From Sitta carolinensis (Eukaryota > Chordata > Aves > Passeriformes > Sittidae), in NCBI GenBank assembly GCA_032173965.1, contig JAVUNC010000006.1, forward strand, positions 17,892,028 to 17,956,027: a stretch of DNA of 64,000 bases, given 5' to 3'. This document shows positions 33,045 through 45,483 of the stretch, piece after piece. Every line of letters begins with the position of its first letter. Within the stretch, counting starts at the first letter, position 1. Position numbers and translations under genes: made by a program. The notes below the pieces were generated by a model. It did not search any database. It had not been told where the DNA came from and saw only the letters and a program-made list of their open reading frames with translations.

Positions 33045-34300
33045 AAAAATCTGCTGTTCACTATTTCTATTTAAAACTAAAAATCATGAAATTGAAATGG
33101 TCCCTCTAAAGTACAGATGTTTTATTCTTATATATGCTATCATAACATAGAGAAAGAAAGAAGAAGGGCTACTTCATGTTTCTGTAATCAAAGATTCTTG
33201 TGAGCTTGTGAGAAGTTGTACTTAATACTGAAGTGCAGGTATTTGGCCAACAGTTAATATTTTCAATCATATAGCATCCTGAAGTTTAAAGCTTTGTATA
33301 TCATGCATTTAAGAATAGCAGATACTCAGAGGAAATAATACAGCTCTGACATTTTTTCTGCCACTTGCTAGATACCTTCTTACAAGTTAAAAACAATATA
33401 GCTTTAAATACAAGGTACTACCTTCTATAAGCTTTCTGTAGCTTACAATTCTGTATCTCTTCAAAGAGCTCTGCTGATAACACAAAGTATTTTCAGTGCT
33501 CCTCTTGTGCAACGTCCATTATTGCCAGGAAGCTTAAGAAAAGATGAAAAAGAAAAGATGACAGATTGTAGCTATAAGAGTCTGCTTTTACTAGTTGGGG
33601 TTTTGCTGGATCTGGTTGGCAAACTTTAGATCAAAAGTCATTTAACTTCTACCCACAGATTTCTGTGGATCTATTTGGTTGGTTCTTTTGGCACAGAATT
33701 TTTAAGGTGGTTAAGGCTCAGTAGTTCTTTGAGGATCTGGATCCTAACATAAGCTACTAGTACTTTTTCTGCACCACTGAAGTCAACAGTGATATTCCAA
33801 ATATAACTGACAACCAGATATTTCCTTTCTGCTGCTGTGTACTGTCTTGATTTGACAAAGTTGTTATTGGCCAGTTAGAGACAGGAATCTTGGGCCAAGA
33901 GATTAAATTAGACCACACACTGGGAACTGAAAGCATTCAAATTCAAGTCCAGAGGCATCTCAAACCTTTAAACCAAACAGATTTATATCAGGTTACATGG
34001 TCAGAAAAGAAAAGAGTAGGCAGACACATTAAGTGGGATTTAGTAGTTCACAGAATAACAACTTCATAAGGTTAGTAAAAACATCTTCATCGATGTGTGA
34101 GGTTTTTCTGAAGATGAAAGAATAATTTTCTTGAAAAATGCTTCCATTTGATTACATACCTTGTAATGTTGATATATTTATATGCACACACATGTGGTTA
34201 AAATGATGTGACATTCACCAAGTTATTCCAGAGTCCTGGTGTGAATAGCATACTCCAAATATTCTTTAGAAAATAAAGGGGGTTTGCGAATGAAATGTAT
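33045..34300 (+). other. COCH: Probable COCH 3' untranslated region
   Basis: AT-rich sequence directly after the COCH stop with no open frame of note and no recognised repeat. Candidate poly(A) signals are AATAAA at 33040-33045 (overlapping the stop codon) and at 34272-34277. The latter would give a UTR of about 1.2 kb. The true end cannot be decided from sequence alone. Confidence 0.4.
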
Positions 34301-35574
34301 ACTAGAAAACAGAACAGCACTTTCCCTAGCAATCTGGGATTTCCCTATTTTCCTCTCCCCCACTATTGATTGTAAAATTTCTAGTAGATATGAAGTGGCA
34401 CAGAAGGGATTGTATTCATTTGGCTTTTGCTGTGCACTTTTTAATAACTTATAACTGGCTTTATATTATTCTAAACATAAATGGCAAAGAATGCCTTGTA
34501 TTTTTCTAGTAATTGTTATCCTTAATTTTGTTACGTGTTTATAGATAAGAGTATTAAGCTTTTGCTGTATAAATTCATATGCTGTATCAACTTTGTGCAA
34601 AAATTTAATTAATTTCGTTTATAAACTTTTTATAGAAGTATATATTGCAAGAAAACTGGGACTGCTGCTATCTGTTTTAACATCTCATAACACAGAAGTC
34701 TTTTTATGATGAACCTCATAGAGTACAGCTCGAGTAAGTTGTATGTGAGGCTTCCTAAAGGTATTATCTTAAATTCCAAGTAATTCTCAAGTAATAAGGG
34801 AATTATTTTTACAAATATTTCAATTTGAATGAGTCAGTATCGAAGTTTTAGTCATTGTTCATATTAGGTATGCTGCCAGTAAATCATCTGAATAGAAATT
34901 GGGTGCTGGCTGTTAGAACCACATTTTCCCTCCTCCTTTACTTTTCCTATTCCAAAGAAATAGCCAGCTTTAACTCATGTCATTCATTCATCAGACAAAA
35001 AGCAGCGTTGCATCCCTGGGACACTGAAATCTGCAGAGCCAGGTGTCCTCATATTTCCAGGAACAGTGAGGCCATGTCAGATGCAGCCTTCATACACTCC
35101 TATTCCGCTTGGAGGGAGTAGAAAAAAAATTTAAAAAGGGTTTTTTTAGAAAAAAGTAGAAAATACTTTTTAAAGATACAATGTTTATGTACCAGCAAGC
35201 ATGTGTGAGCAAGTTTTGATCTGAGAAAAACATCTGTGGGATTCAGATAAAGGGATAGAGACTTGGTGAGATACAGAGGCAGGGTGGAAAGGATGTGGAC
35301 TGTGCTGTAAGTAGAAGGCAAATCTGGAGGAGGACCAGCATGGTGGAGGGTAGCAGGCATGGGCTGAAGCTCTGGTTTGTCAAACAAGACAAGTAAAGTC
35401 ACAGACCAGGATTCAGTTTCAACGCTGCCCGACCAAGCAGTACAAAGAAGGTGAAGAGAGCAGCAGTTATACAAACTCCAGTAGGAAAAACTGCTGCAGA
35501 TTTAGGGCTGTCAGTCTAGAATTCAGCCTGCAGGGAATCAATTCTGTTCTCTTGTGAGACTAATGAAAACCATT

Positions 35575-35643
35575 GTAAAGGGGCTGGACTACATGATCTT
35601 TAAAAGATCCCTTCCAACTGAAACCACTTGGTGATTTTCTATG
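35575..35643 (+). mobile_element. CR1 LINE extreme 3' tail
   Basis: A short plus-strand piece with the CR1 ending GGCTGGACTACATGATCTTT followed by CCCTTCCAACT and a decayed TTCTATG end. It lies about 30 bp left of a solo LTR. Very short and diverged. Confidence 0.65.
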
Positions 35644-35675
35644 CCTTATTTCCCTGAGCAGTACTCAGACTCAGG

Positions 35676-36154
35676 TGATGCCTAGAAGGGTTGACCTGGA
35701 ACAGAGACTAGACAGAGTAAAAGGAATTAAATAGGTATTTATTGAAAGGCCCAAAAATGACACACCCTGGGCAGTGCAAGAGCCTGGCCCAGCTCCACCC
35801 AGGTTGAATCCAAGATGGATCCCGGTCCCAAATTTTAAAACTTTTATAAGTTTTGATTCCTCTGTGTATTGGGTCAATTGTCCAACCACAGCCTCAGGCC
35901 ATGAAGTCTCATCCTCCTGGCTTGCCCCCTTCCCTTCACTGTTGTTTATGCTTCTTGGGTAACAGTTGTCCTTGATTCTGTAGCTGGGAAGGGATTGTTT
36001 TGTCTAACTATCCTGTGAAGTAGTTAGACTACTTAGAGTAGTTAGACTATTTAGTAGTTAGATTGTTTTGTCTAACTACCTAATATGAAGTTTCAGAGTT
36101 ACACACCAAGCAGCAGAGAATCTGAAAAAAACAAAGCTAAAACCCAAGGCATCA
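35676..36154 (-). mobile_element. Solo LTR of an avian endogenous retrovirus, 479 bp
   Basis: Bounded by an inverted terminal repeat TGATGCCT at 35676 and AGGCATCA ending at 36154, and by a 4-bp direct repeat CAGG (35672-35675 and 36155-36158). On the minus strand a TATAAAA box (about 35843) precedes AATAAA (about 35740), so the LTR points left. There is no internal retroviral sequence. A 4-bp target duplication is usual for ERV1-like (gammaretroviral) integration; the class is inferred. Confidence 0.82.
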
Positions 36155-36158
36155 CAGG

Positions 36159-38100
36159 GAGGGCTCAGATTTGCAACCCCAGTCCTGATGACATATCACA
36201 TCAACATAAAAAAAGATAAAATTAGAATTCTTTCATTTAGAAAAGAATAGAAAACTCTGAGGTTAGGATTTAGATACTTAACTGTAACTCCCATTCAGCT
36301 GTTTTGAATTTTACATGAAATAGTATTTAACACAGTTTGAAACTCATCCTTCCCACCTAGAGCAATCTAAACTTACAATGTTTTATTAATTTGCTCTCCT
36401 AAATAAATTTAAATCCCTTTTTGTACCATGGTAACTTCCAGGAAGAGCTACAACCTACAGCCATACTTTGGTTAGGACACAGGCCTGAGCACTGGAAGCA
36501 TCCCCTGCCACAAGATCTTTCCTGGGTAAATTCTCTGGCTATTTTATAACAGAAAGGAGCACGACTTCCTTTGTCATTGGCAGTATGTCTTTCTCAGTCT
36601 TAGAAGAAAACTCAGGCCAGTGTCTCTGATTCTGCTTACAAATTTTCTGCACCTCAAATTTTGCACTTTTCACAAATCTCAGGCATTTATGTCCTCTCCT
36701 ATCCATGAATCACCTTGTATATACATCTCGTGATAGCATGGCTATTTCTTGCTCTGACAAGTGCTGTATATATGAAAAGCAGGTCTACAGCCTAGGACTG
36801 AAGGTCAGTAAACTGCAGAGAAATCTTCATACAGCAAGACCTGCAGTCTCGTAGCAAAAGCCTTCTATATAATATCCTTAAGCAGAAGGCAAAATGGGTC
36901 TCAGAAATTGATCAACTTTTATTATCATTGTGAAACTATTAATATTGAATTGGCAGGGAACGAGAAAGACCCAAAAGAAGGACCATCCTAATATTCTTAA
37001 GAGAAAACAGTCGCTTTAAATGTACTATGCCTTTTAAAATCAATGCCCATAAAGAGTTACGCAGAAATGGGCCAAAATCATTTGCATCAAAAGTCAACAA
37101 TTATAATTCTCTACAACTTATAAAGCAATTTTGAAGGGGAAAGAGAGAAAGAACAGGTTGGAATTTTTGGCACATTAGTACAGTCACATCAGAACAGTAG
37201 ATTCTCCTATAAATACTTTAATTACTTCCATTTGCATTTCATATTAGTGTTGTCACATAAGCTTTCCCTTCTATGAGGCATGGGCCCATAAAATACAGTA
37301 TTTTTACCTTCCCTGTTCTGAATAAGAAAAGTGGGAACAACTGCTTATGCCTTGCTTTTAAGCCTTTTACCTTATGGGGCAACTTGCAATATCACTACCT
37401 AGCTCCACCAATTTTGTCAGCACTTTCCTTCTTTTAATTAGCCTGAAGGGTAAGTCAGCTCCAGAAAGCAACAAAGCCACAAAAATGACAGAAAATTTCT
37501 GTTCCATGCAAGTGTACCAGAAAGCCTGAGCACACTGTCAAAGATGATCAACTTTATTCTTGAGTGAACTGACTGGAAACTTGGGATTTAAATCCCCAGC
37601 CTAACAAAATCAGTGGTTTTGTTTTGGTCCTGGGACAGTAAACATAAGTGGTATTTTTAAGGAAGTGGAAGCAGGACATGGCTGAATATCTCGTGATCAC
37701 CTGTCATCCAAATAGAGACACCAAACACATGGAAACCTCCAGTGAACAGTTTAGAACTGAAGTATGAGCCACTTTTCAGTCATACATGTCTAACTGGAGT
37801 GTGCATTCTTTTGCCCTCATTGGCCTCAAAAATTTTGCCTCTAGCTTCAGCTGAAGGAAGAATAGGTTCTGAAAATTTGCTGTCTATGATTAAAATCCCA
37901 GGTTTTAATCTCTGCTTTGAAGCAAACGACCACTTTAAATTTAATCTCATTAGGATCAAAATTTTCTTTCCTTTCCAACAATCAAGTCAGGTTAGAGAAG
38001 TGTCCTTGATCATAAACGGCTTTCATGAAATGAAGGGCATTTATTGTTTTATTACTCTCTAATTTGTTTACGTTCATCTGCATCTATACACAAACAAATA
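36159..38100. other. Intergenic, nothing recognised
   Basis: AT-rich, unique-looking sequence between the solo LTR and the small GC island. One 106-codon plus-strand frame at 37742 has no recognisable domain. Confidence 0.5.
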
Positions 38101-38104
38101 CTGT

Positions 38105-38335
38105 GCCGTATTTGTCTCTGCATTCCACACCCTGAGCAGCTGCCGGTAAATAGCAGCCGGCTCAGCTGATCTTTAGCCACCCCAGGACGCTGAGGGAAGG
38201 GTTAGCGTTTGGCCCAGCAGAAGGAGCAGGCAGCAGCGCTCCCGCTGCCAAGCAGCCGAGGCTGATGCCGCGGGCGCTCTCCCGGGAGCCCGGCGCTGGC
38301 GGCTGGAATAGACCCTGAGCCCCGGGGCAGAACTG
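38105..38335. other. Orphan small GC/CpG-rich island
   Basis: About 230 bp with more than a dozen CpG dinucleotides in very AT-rich intergenic DNA between COCH and STRN3. No exon, LTR or known repeat recognised. Could be the promoter of a noncoding transcript or an unclassified repeat. Confidence 0.5.
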
Positions 38336-39121
38336 AACCTACAGCTGAACTTCACACTGGACCAGTTCCTCAGACACCAGCATGGGAATCCTGCACTGCG
38401 GGGCCTGCTAGCAAATGTTAACTAAACTTTCCCAACCTTTGCTGAGGTCAGATACGGCCTTTACTACTTAACTGCAATTGGACTATGGCAGAATGTAAGC
38501 AAAGGGATATAAAATTATTTTTCTGCCCTGGTGGATGTGGTCAGATTACAAGTATGATAAACAATTATCTGCCAAAGAATACAAGTTAGAGACAACAAGA
38601 AGTCAAAAGATTGAGAAAAAGATTGCAAGACTTAGGAAAATACTTTAAATTAGATGGGAAAATCACAAAAATTACGAAATTAGCACTACTTTCAAATTTT
38701 TGGTAAGTTCCAAATCAAACAAACTATATAATTAAAACTGTAATTTTTTCAAATGGAAAGCAAATTCACAATTATGTAGTTTCTGAAATTCTCTTGATAC
38801 CCTTGGGTATTTTAAGAATATATTACTCGTTCAGAAAAAGTAGATGGGAAAACAGCTTTCTCTCATCTAAACACTCTTAATTAGTGAGATAAACAAATTC
38901 GTTGAACTAATTCTGGTGAGGACTATGAGCCAGTTTAGGAAAAAAAAAAAAAAAACAGACGTGTCTGGCACAGCATGTTGGTAGCAAATATATCAACAAG
39001 GAATTTACTCCCCAATGGTCAAATTTGCTCAAATCAAATCTAAACAAAGACTAGACTAACACAAAGAATTAGGGGAAAGTGACCATGATCAGTTGCTTCT
39101 GTTAAGCCCAAATATCTTGCC

Positions 39122-39145
39122 AAAAAAAAAAAAAAAAAAAAAAAA
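39122..39145 (+). repeat. Poly(A) tract of 24
   Basis: Simple A homopolymer in intergenic DNA; a shorter run of A lies at about 38940. No attached retroposed gene was recognised. Confidence 0.9.
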
Positions 39146-40000
39146 GGTTTCTGACAGAATATAATGCATGTATGTACATAAAATGTATGGAAACTGTTGG
39201 GTGTTAGGTCAAACTGGGGAAAATATTTCCAGCTTCTAAGAAATTCTTCTGTATGGCAGCTGCCAGCTAAATGTTCACAAAAAAAATATGTTTATTAAGA
39301 TTAGCAGAGTCAGTCACCTGGGTTATCTCAGGTAAGGGAGACACATCAGTAATTCAGGAAGCCAGCACATAGCTCCTCTTTGCAAACATCTGCCCCAGTA
39401 GTGAGGATGTATCAGTATGCTAAAAAGACTTGCTATTGTTAAGGTGTGATAGCATTTCTAACACCAGAACACCCCAGCAGAGGGAATCCAGGGGAAACCT
39501 CTGGATTCCACCAAAAGCAATAGGCACATCAGAGAGCCATGATTCAGACTCCAACACAGCACCAGTGCACGCAGAGCAACTGCAGGTCCTTCGAAGAGCT
39601 CCTGCTTTCGAGCTCCTGCCCCCAGCCCTTCTCCCAGAGGCCTGATGTTTCCCAACAGCTGAGCTGCAGCAGCTCTGCACACCCAGCACCCTCCTCCCTG
39701 CCTGCTGCACACAAGGTATCTCCCCAACAGAGCTACAGGGTCTGATGGAGTTCCTCCCAGCCACTGCTTAGATTCCAGAGAAGATACTACTTCTGCATGA
39801 AGCAAGAGCTCTTTATTCCCACTGCACTGTAAGTCTCACAAGAGCTTAGACACAAGACGTCCCTAATTAAGCAGCTCTTTCTTTAAAAAGAAAAGCCCCA
39901 TATATTAATAAAGATGCAAATGAAAAAACAGACAGCCACCCATTTCAAGGTATAAAAGTGCAACTGGAAAAGAAAGATACCTGAAACAGCAGAAAAAAAG

Positions 40001-40549
40001 GTGTTTAAAAAAGGCAATGAGGCAGTCACCATAGTCATTCAAGAACAACATCACCTTGGGCAGCTCTCCTTTCATGAAGGAAAACTAGATCCCCTTGGCC
40101 AGCTGCTGTGCATGAGCAAAACCCCAGCAGTCATCAGGTATGGTCTGAGAAGTGCTCAGATGCACCTGGTCACTCCAGGTGCACCAGGATCAATGACAGC
40201 CTCCCAAGAGCCGTATGGCAAGCCAAGGGGAGGTGGAGACAAGCCTCAGGAAACACCTCAAGGATACGTGACCAACAGTGGACAACAGGAGCAGCTCTCC
40301 CTCCCTGCCAACACCACGATGGCTGAAGGCATAGAGGGCAAAACCTCTCCTGCCCTGCCTCCTCACAGCTTGCTCGTGGGACTCCTGCAGTCCTGCTCTG
40401 TCCCAGGCCAAAAGTGGCCATCACAGCCGGCCAGCCCCAACAACTTCCTCCATCCACGGCAAGTAGGTGGAGCGACCTTCGGGAGTCAACTTGAGTCAGC
40501 TGGAACACCACATGACCTTCCAGGAGCAAGAGGTAAGAGGCAGGACTAA
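40001..40549 (+). other. Unrecognised 182-codon open frame, probably not a gene
   Basis: An ATG-to-stop frame in a moderately GC-rich intergenic patch (39420-40550). The translation is rich in Gly, Pro, Ser and Gln with no domain I recognise, and the opposite strand is also open for 119 codons. Without splice partners or homology, a chance frame in an unclassified repeat is more likely than a gene. Confidence 0.2.
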
Positions 40550-40876
40550 AAAGAAAGCATGTTTTTGATAATGTTTTACATTATCGACACAAAGTTTTGT
40601 TTCCATATTAAAAATTAAAAACAAACCAAAACATTTTTATGACATTTTAAACTTCTTGTAGCTTGAACTATTTTTTTAAAAAATCTGTTATAATTTAATC
40701 TGTGCAAGACTTAAGGGTGTACATTCTCAAAGTATCAACAGAGGAAGTATGAAATGGAATATTCTTAAACACTCTTTCTTGTTCATTTCAGAAGTAGCAT
40801 TTCAAAACAATTTTGAAACCTTCTGCTTTACTATTTTTTAAAAAAGTTCTGAATGGCAGAATAAAAATACACCTCT

Positions 40877-40914
40877 GTGTGTGTATATCTATCTCAAGAT
40901 ATATATACACACAC
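40877..40914. repeat. Imperfect 18-bp inverted repeat beside CR1
   Basis: An alternating purine-pyrimidine palindrome: GTGTGTGTATATCTATCT faces a reverse-complement arm with one mismatch and a two-base centre. Located six bases before the estimated 5' edge of the plus-strand CR1. Confidence 0.8.
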
Positions 40915-40919
40915 TGCAG

Positions 40920-41772
40920 TGACAAGTTGAGTGGTACTGTTACACACCTGAGGGATGGGATACCATCCAGAGGGACCTGGACAAGCTCAAGAACTGTGCC
41001 CATGGGAACCCCCTGAGTTTTACCAAGACCAGGTGCTGGTGCTGCACCTGGGTGGGGGCAATCCCCAGGATCAGCACAGGCTGGGCATGGACAGATGGAG
41101 AGCAGCCCTGCCCAGAGGGACTTGGGGGTGCTGCTGGGTGAGAGGCTGGCCAGGAGCCAGCCATGGGCACTGCCAGCCCAGAGAGCCAAGTGTGTCCTGG
41201 GCTGCACCCACAGCAGCGTGGGCAGCAGGGCAGGGAGGGGATTCTGCCCCTCCTGCTCTGCTGAGACCCCACCTGCAGAGCTGCATTGGCTCTGGGTGCC
41301 CAGCACAGGGAGGACAGGGACCTGCTGCAGTGACTCCAGAGGGGGTCACCAAGACCATCAGAGGGATGGAGCACATCTCAGAGTGTTGGGGCCGGCCAGC
41401 CTGGAGAAGAGAAGGCTTTGGGCTATCCTAATGATGGCCATCCAATAGCTGAAGGGAGCCTGTAAGAAAGCTAGAGAGGGACTTTTTACATGAGCGTGTG
41501 GTGGCAGGACAAGAGGAAAATGCTTCAAACTGAAAGAGTACAGGTTAAATTGGATACTAGAAAGAGATTCTTTACTGTGAGGGTGGTGAGTGATTGGCAC
41601 AGGTTGCCCAGAGAAGCTGTGGGTGCCCCATCCCTGGAAGTGTTCAAAGCCAGGTTGGATGGGGCAATAAAAACCCTGTTTAGAGGAAGCTGCCCCTGTC
41701 CATGGTGGGTGTACAGGCTTGGAACTAGATGATTTTTTATGTCCATTCCATCCCTTTCTATGAGTCTATGAA
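40920..41772 (+). mobile_element. CR1 LINE, 5'-truncated, about 850 bp
   Basis: Plus-strand CR1 covering the end of ORF2 and the 3' end. Frames contain typical pieces such as VQVKLDTRKRFFTVRVVSDW and WHRLPREAVGAPSLEVFKAR, and the element closes at TCTATGAGTCTATGA near 41772. The reading frame is interrupted. Located between COCH and STRN3, antisense to STRN3. Confidence 0.9.
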
Positions 41773-42659
41773 ACCAAACAGAACAAAAATGCAAGGAGTC
41801 AGCACTGTGTGAGTAAGGTGCTTTCCACTAACGTGAGACAGGAATTGCTGGAGCAGAGTGCTATCAGTTTTAAAGTAAATTAAAGCACATAATAACAGCA
41901 CACCTGGACAGAGTATGTCCAGAGCTAAAATAAATTAGCATACAATATGTGAAATGCATGGCCGCTGATAGTGTAACTTCAAGCCCCACAGTTTTTCCAC
42001 CTGGAAAATCTACCAGTTTTGTCCTGGCAAATAAATTTCTCCTTAGTATTTCTAAATAAGGGAAGGTTCTTAACCAAGGCTTGCTACACTTTTTTTAACG
42101 TGCATTTGCTATTTATGTGGACAGCATACTACTATTTACACTACAGTGGACTACAATCACCACTGATCATCTTAAAACCGTTCCTACAATAAAAAGCAAG
42201 ATGGAGACTAAGTCTGTTAACATCAATCACACCCTAAATGCTAAAGGTATTACTAAATACATTCAGATACCTTTTCATTCAGTTTCTGAGCACCAGTCCT
42301 TTGGGTCTCATAAAAGAGAAGTAAATCCTTTCACATAAGTTGTTTTTGCTAAATAAAACCATTTCTTTCAGCACGATCATCTCCCCCATCACCATTACTA
42401 CAGCTCTTCTATTCTAAAAGACTCAAAACCAACAAATAAAGGCTACACATGTTATATCCCACAATAAATAAACTAAGATGTATTAGAAATGATTGGTAAT
42501 ATTCAATTACTGATGCCTCATTACAGCATTTGACCCACTATGCATTAGTGAACTAAGATGTTCATTAAGATTTCAATTAAGGAAAATAAGCAAATATTTT
42601 TGGTTTTATCATTTCAATTTTAATACAATTAAAAAAAAGGTAAATGTTATGCATGGTAA
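41773..42659. other. Intergenic, nothing recognised
   Basis: AT-rich sequence between the plus-strand CR1 and the presumed STRN3 3' end. No repeat or exon seen. Confidence 0.5.
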
Positions 42660-45313
42660 TGTTTATTAAACAATCACATTTTATTTAAGCATTAAAATGC
42701 AGCAGTCTGGAAAAGCTGCCAGAAACAATGTTTGGCTTCAGAAAAGGCGATTATGAAATTACTTCCAATAAAATTCAAATACTCTCTTGTCTGTTGATTA
42801 GTTGAATGCTTTAAACTGGAAAGAACAAAAAGTGCAAATAAGCTGAATGTTACTTTCAAAAGTAAAGTCTTAGTGTCCTACAAGCAATTACTGGAAGGCC
42901 TCACCTCAATCTTCATGATAAAGGACAAAATTCTCCAATTCCTACACAATTATAATTTACTGTAACATTTCAAGCAATGCAACATTATTACTAAAACAAA
43001 ATTAATTCCAAAATATAACTGCAGTATTCTGCCTACCATGAGCACCTTTCCATTTTTTTAATATATTTTTTTTTTAGTTCCAATTTGCTTGATATGAGAT
43101 GGCATGAAATACATTCTTACTGGAAAACTGGAAACTTACATGGAACAATGCAGTTATACCACTTATAGGAACATGTTTTAGTTTTAGTTCACTTATTCCT
43201 AAACATACTATTTTACATGAAAATATTCGTATTGTGCTGTTCTGTTTCTGCTGATACAGTTTGAGCAAAGTGACTCATCACAAAATAGGTAAATGTTAAC
43301 CTTCAGTTCAGATTTTTGTGCATTATGGGAGGCCTTGAAAAGAAATGGACAAAGTTAAGATATATGGGCAAATTTTAGGCATTTAGAATTTTTTTTTAAT
43401 TCAATACGACTATTCAGTGGCAGTTTGAAATAAAATCAGAGTACCTTTCGGGCTCCTAAGTTACTTCAGAATCACTTCATATGCAAAGATAATGAAAAAC
43501 ACTGGGATTATCATCTTAGAAAGGCTGTAAGAGTACACTAGCAATTTTCAATTTGTTCTTGTAAAACTCTTTCAAAACATTGTGGAAACATGTTCGTATA
43601 TGTGGGTACTGCTGCTTGAAACTGAACAGTTGCTCAACATCCAGACAACTATTACAATCTTGCAAAAGCAAAGCAGCTTATAAGCATAATAAACAAATGG
43701 TCATTTTGCTAAAATTGAGACCTAATTTAGTAATTTGTAGAATGACTCTTTCAAACTGTGCAACACAAAATAATGTAGCCAACAGTAACATACAGGTACA
43801 CCATTTAATATTTATTATATGCATTTTATATACATTATTTTTCAACAGCTGTACTTTTGCTATGTGGTACAATCTTAAAAATTTGCTGATTCATAGTTTG
43901 TAAAACAGAAACCTTACAAAACTCATCAAAACTCGCAAACTGATCAGAAAAGTTTTGTGGAAGACTAGAAAAAATACTTTTTTGTATTAATCATGCATTA
44001 CACAAACAAAATTTTTAGTTACACCATAAACTGAAGCACATCTGAAAAATAAAATAAAAGCAGGGAGTAACTAGTCAAAACACAGCAGATTTATGAATCT
44101 TGAATTAACTACTTTTATATTCTATTTGAAATGCAAATAAAAATAATTTTCACTCCAAAGGTTCTGAAACAATATTGTTTTTTTGGAATCAACTACACTC
44201 CAGGTACTTAACCGGAGGAAAAAGAATTTCTTGGTTTGCAACTTTAGAATTATCAAATGTCCCATTTTCTCATCTATTTTAGACTGTTCAAAGAGTGCCA
44301 TAACAGATAACAGGGCCCTTTATCACGCTACATAAAAGGATATAAAGACCAACAAAAAGTGAAATAAATAACAATAGGCCATTAGCAAGATGGGTAATCC
44401 TTGATAAATAAACTCGTAAATACAGTAAGATGTACAAAATATCACATAGTGATAGGATGCCAAGATTAATTTTTTTTAAGAGTTCATTCAGGGGTGTTAA
44501 CCCCTCTGTGTTTCATTTGAACACATTTTACAGTCCTTTATTTATGAAGACAATTATGCGATGATGATGAATTAGCATCCTTAAGCAAGGACTTAGCTGA
44601 GCTGTATTAGGCAAAAGAAGGGAAGATTGTGGTTACACGGCAGCGGGTCAGTGAGATCTCTGTGTTTTAGGGTTCTATAATGCAGAAAAACATTATCAAT
44701 ACAATCTTGAGCACTGTTGTGACAGGCTAAATATATAAAAAGACTTATAAAAACTAGAATTTTATCCAAACATTTTGTGCAACTAATGCTAAAATATTTT
44801 AAGTTAAATTTCCTTTTCTTTAAAGCAAAATAAAAGTTTAAAAGGGGAATCTGTGGCATTCAACTGATAAACAGAGATTACTAAGAGATGAAAAGAAAGC
44901 TACTCTTGGAGCTCACTTCCCCCCACAAGAGCACCACATTCCTAACCCTAAGGCAGCACACAGAGTCCAAAATAAAAGTCTTTTGTAAGATCAGACTCCA
45001 CGTTTGCTTAAAGACACCTAGAGAACAGACATACGCTCAGTTCATATCCAGTCAAGGCTACAAATACTGGTTTTCTTTTTTGTATTTGTCCCCACCCCCC
45101 CCAAATACAGTAATTACAGTTAAATGAATGAGCCTGACATTATTCAGGATGTGGTAACTTTTCACCAACTTCTACCTGCCCCACTTAAGAGCCTTCACCC
45201 AGGCAGATCAGATGTAGTGTCTTATTGGTAACCTTATAACTGATGGCAGTGACGCATTCCCTCTTTTTTGTCCAAACAGACCTGCTGTTGTGATGCAGGT
45301 TTGTTCTGCTATG
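42660..45313 (-). other. STRN3: Probable STRN3 3' untranslated region
   Basis: Repeat-free AT-rich stretch immediately downstream of the STRN3 stop codon. Minus-strand poly(A) hexamers (TTTATT on the plus strand) are near 44538, 43811, 42680 and 42662, so alternative UTR ends of about 0.8 to 2.6 kb are possible. Which is used is unknown. No convincing open frame was seen in it. Confidence 0.4.
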
Positions 45314-45483
45314 TCACACGAATACTTTGGCAAGGGCATCAGCTCCTGCACTGGCAATATATGCTTTTGATGGATGAAATGCTACATCATAAATTGATTC
45401 ATCCAGCTTTTTCCTATGAGCTGTTATTTCTTGCACACATGTCTTGCTGTCCAAATTCCACAACCTAATGGAACAATCATGGC
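45314..45483 (-). CDS. STRN3: STRN3 last coding exon, WD repeat 7 and stop
   Basis: Encodes SHDCSIRLWNLDSKTCVQEI, TAHRKKLDESIYDVAFHPSK and ends ADALAKVFV with stop TGA at 45316-45314. Acceptor AACAG at 45486-45484. The C-terminus equals human STRN3. Confidence 0.96.
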
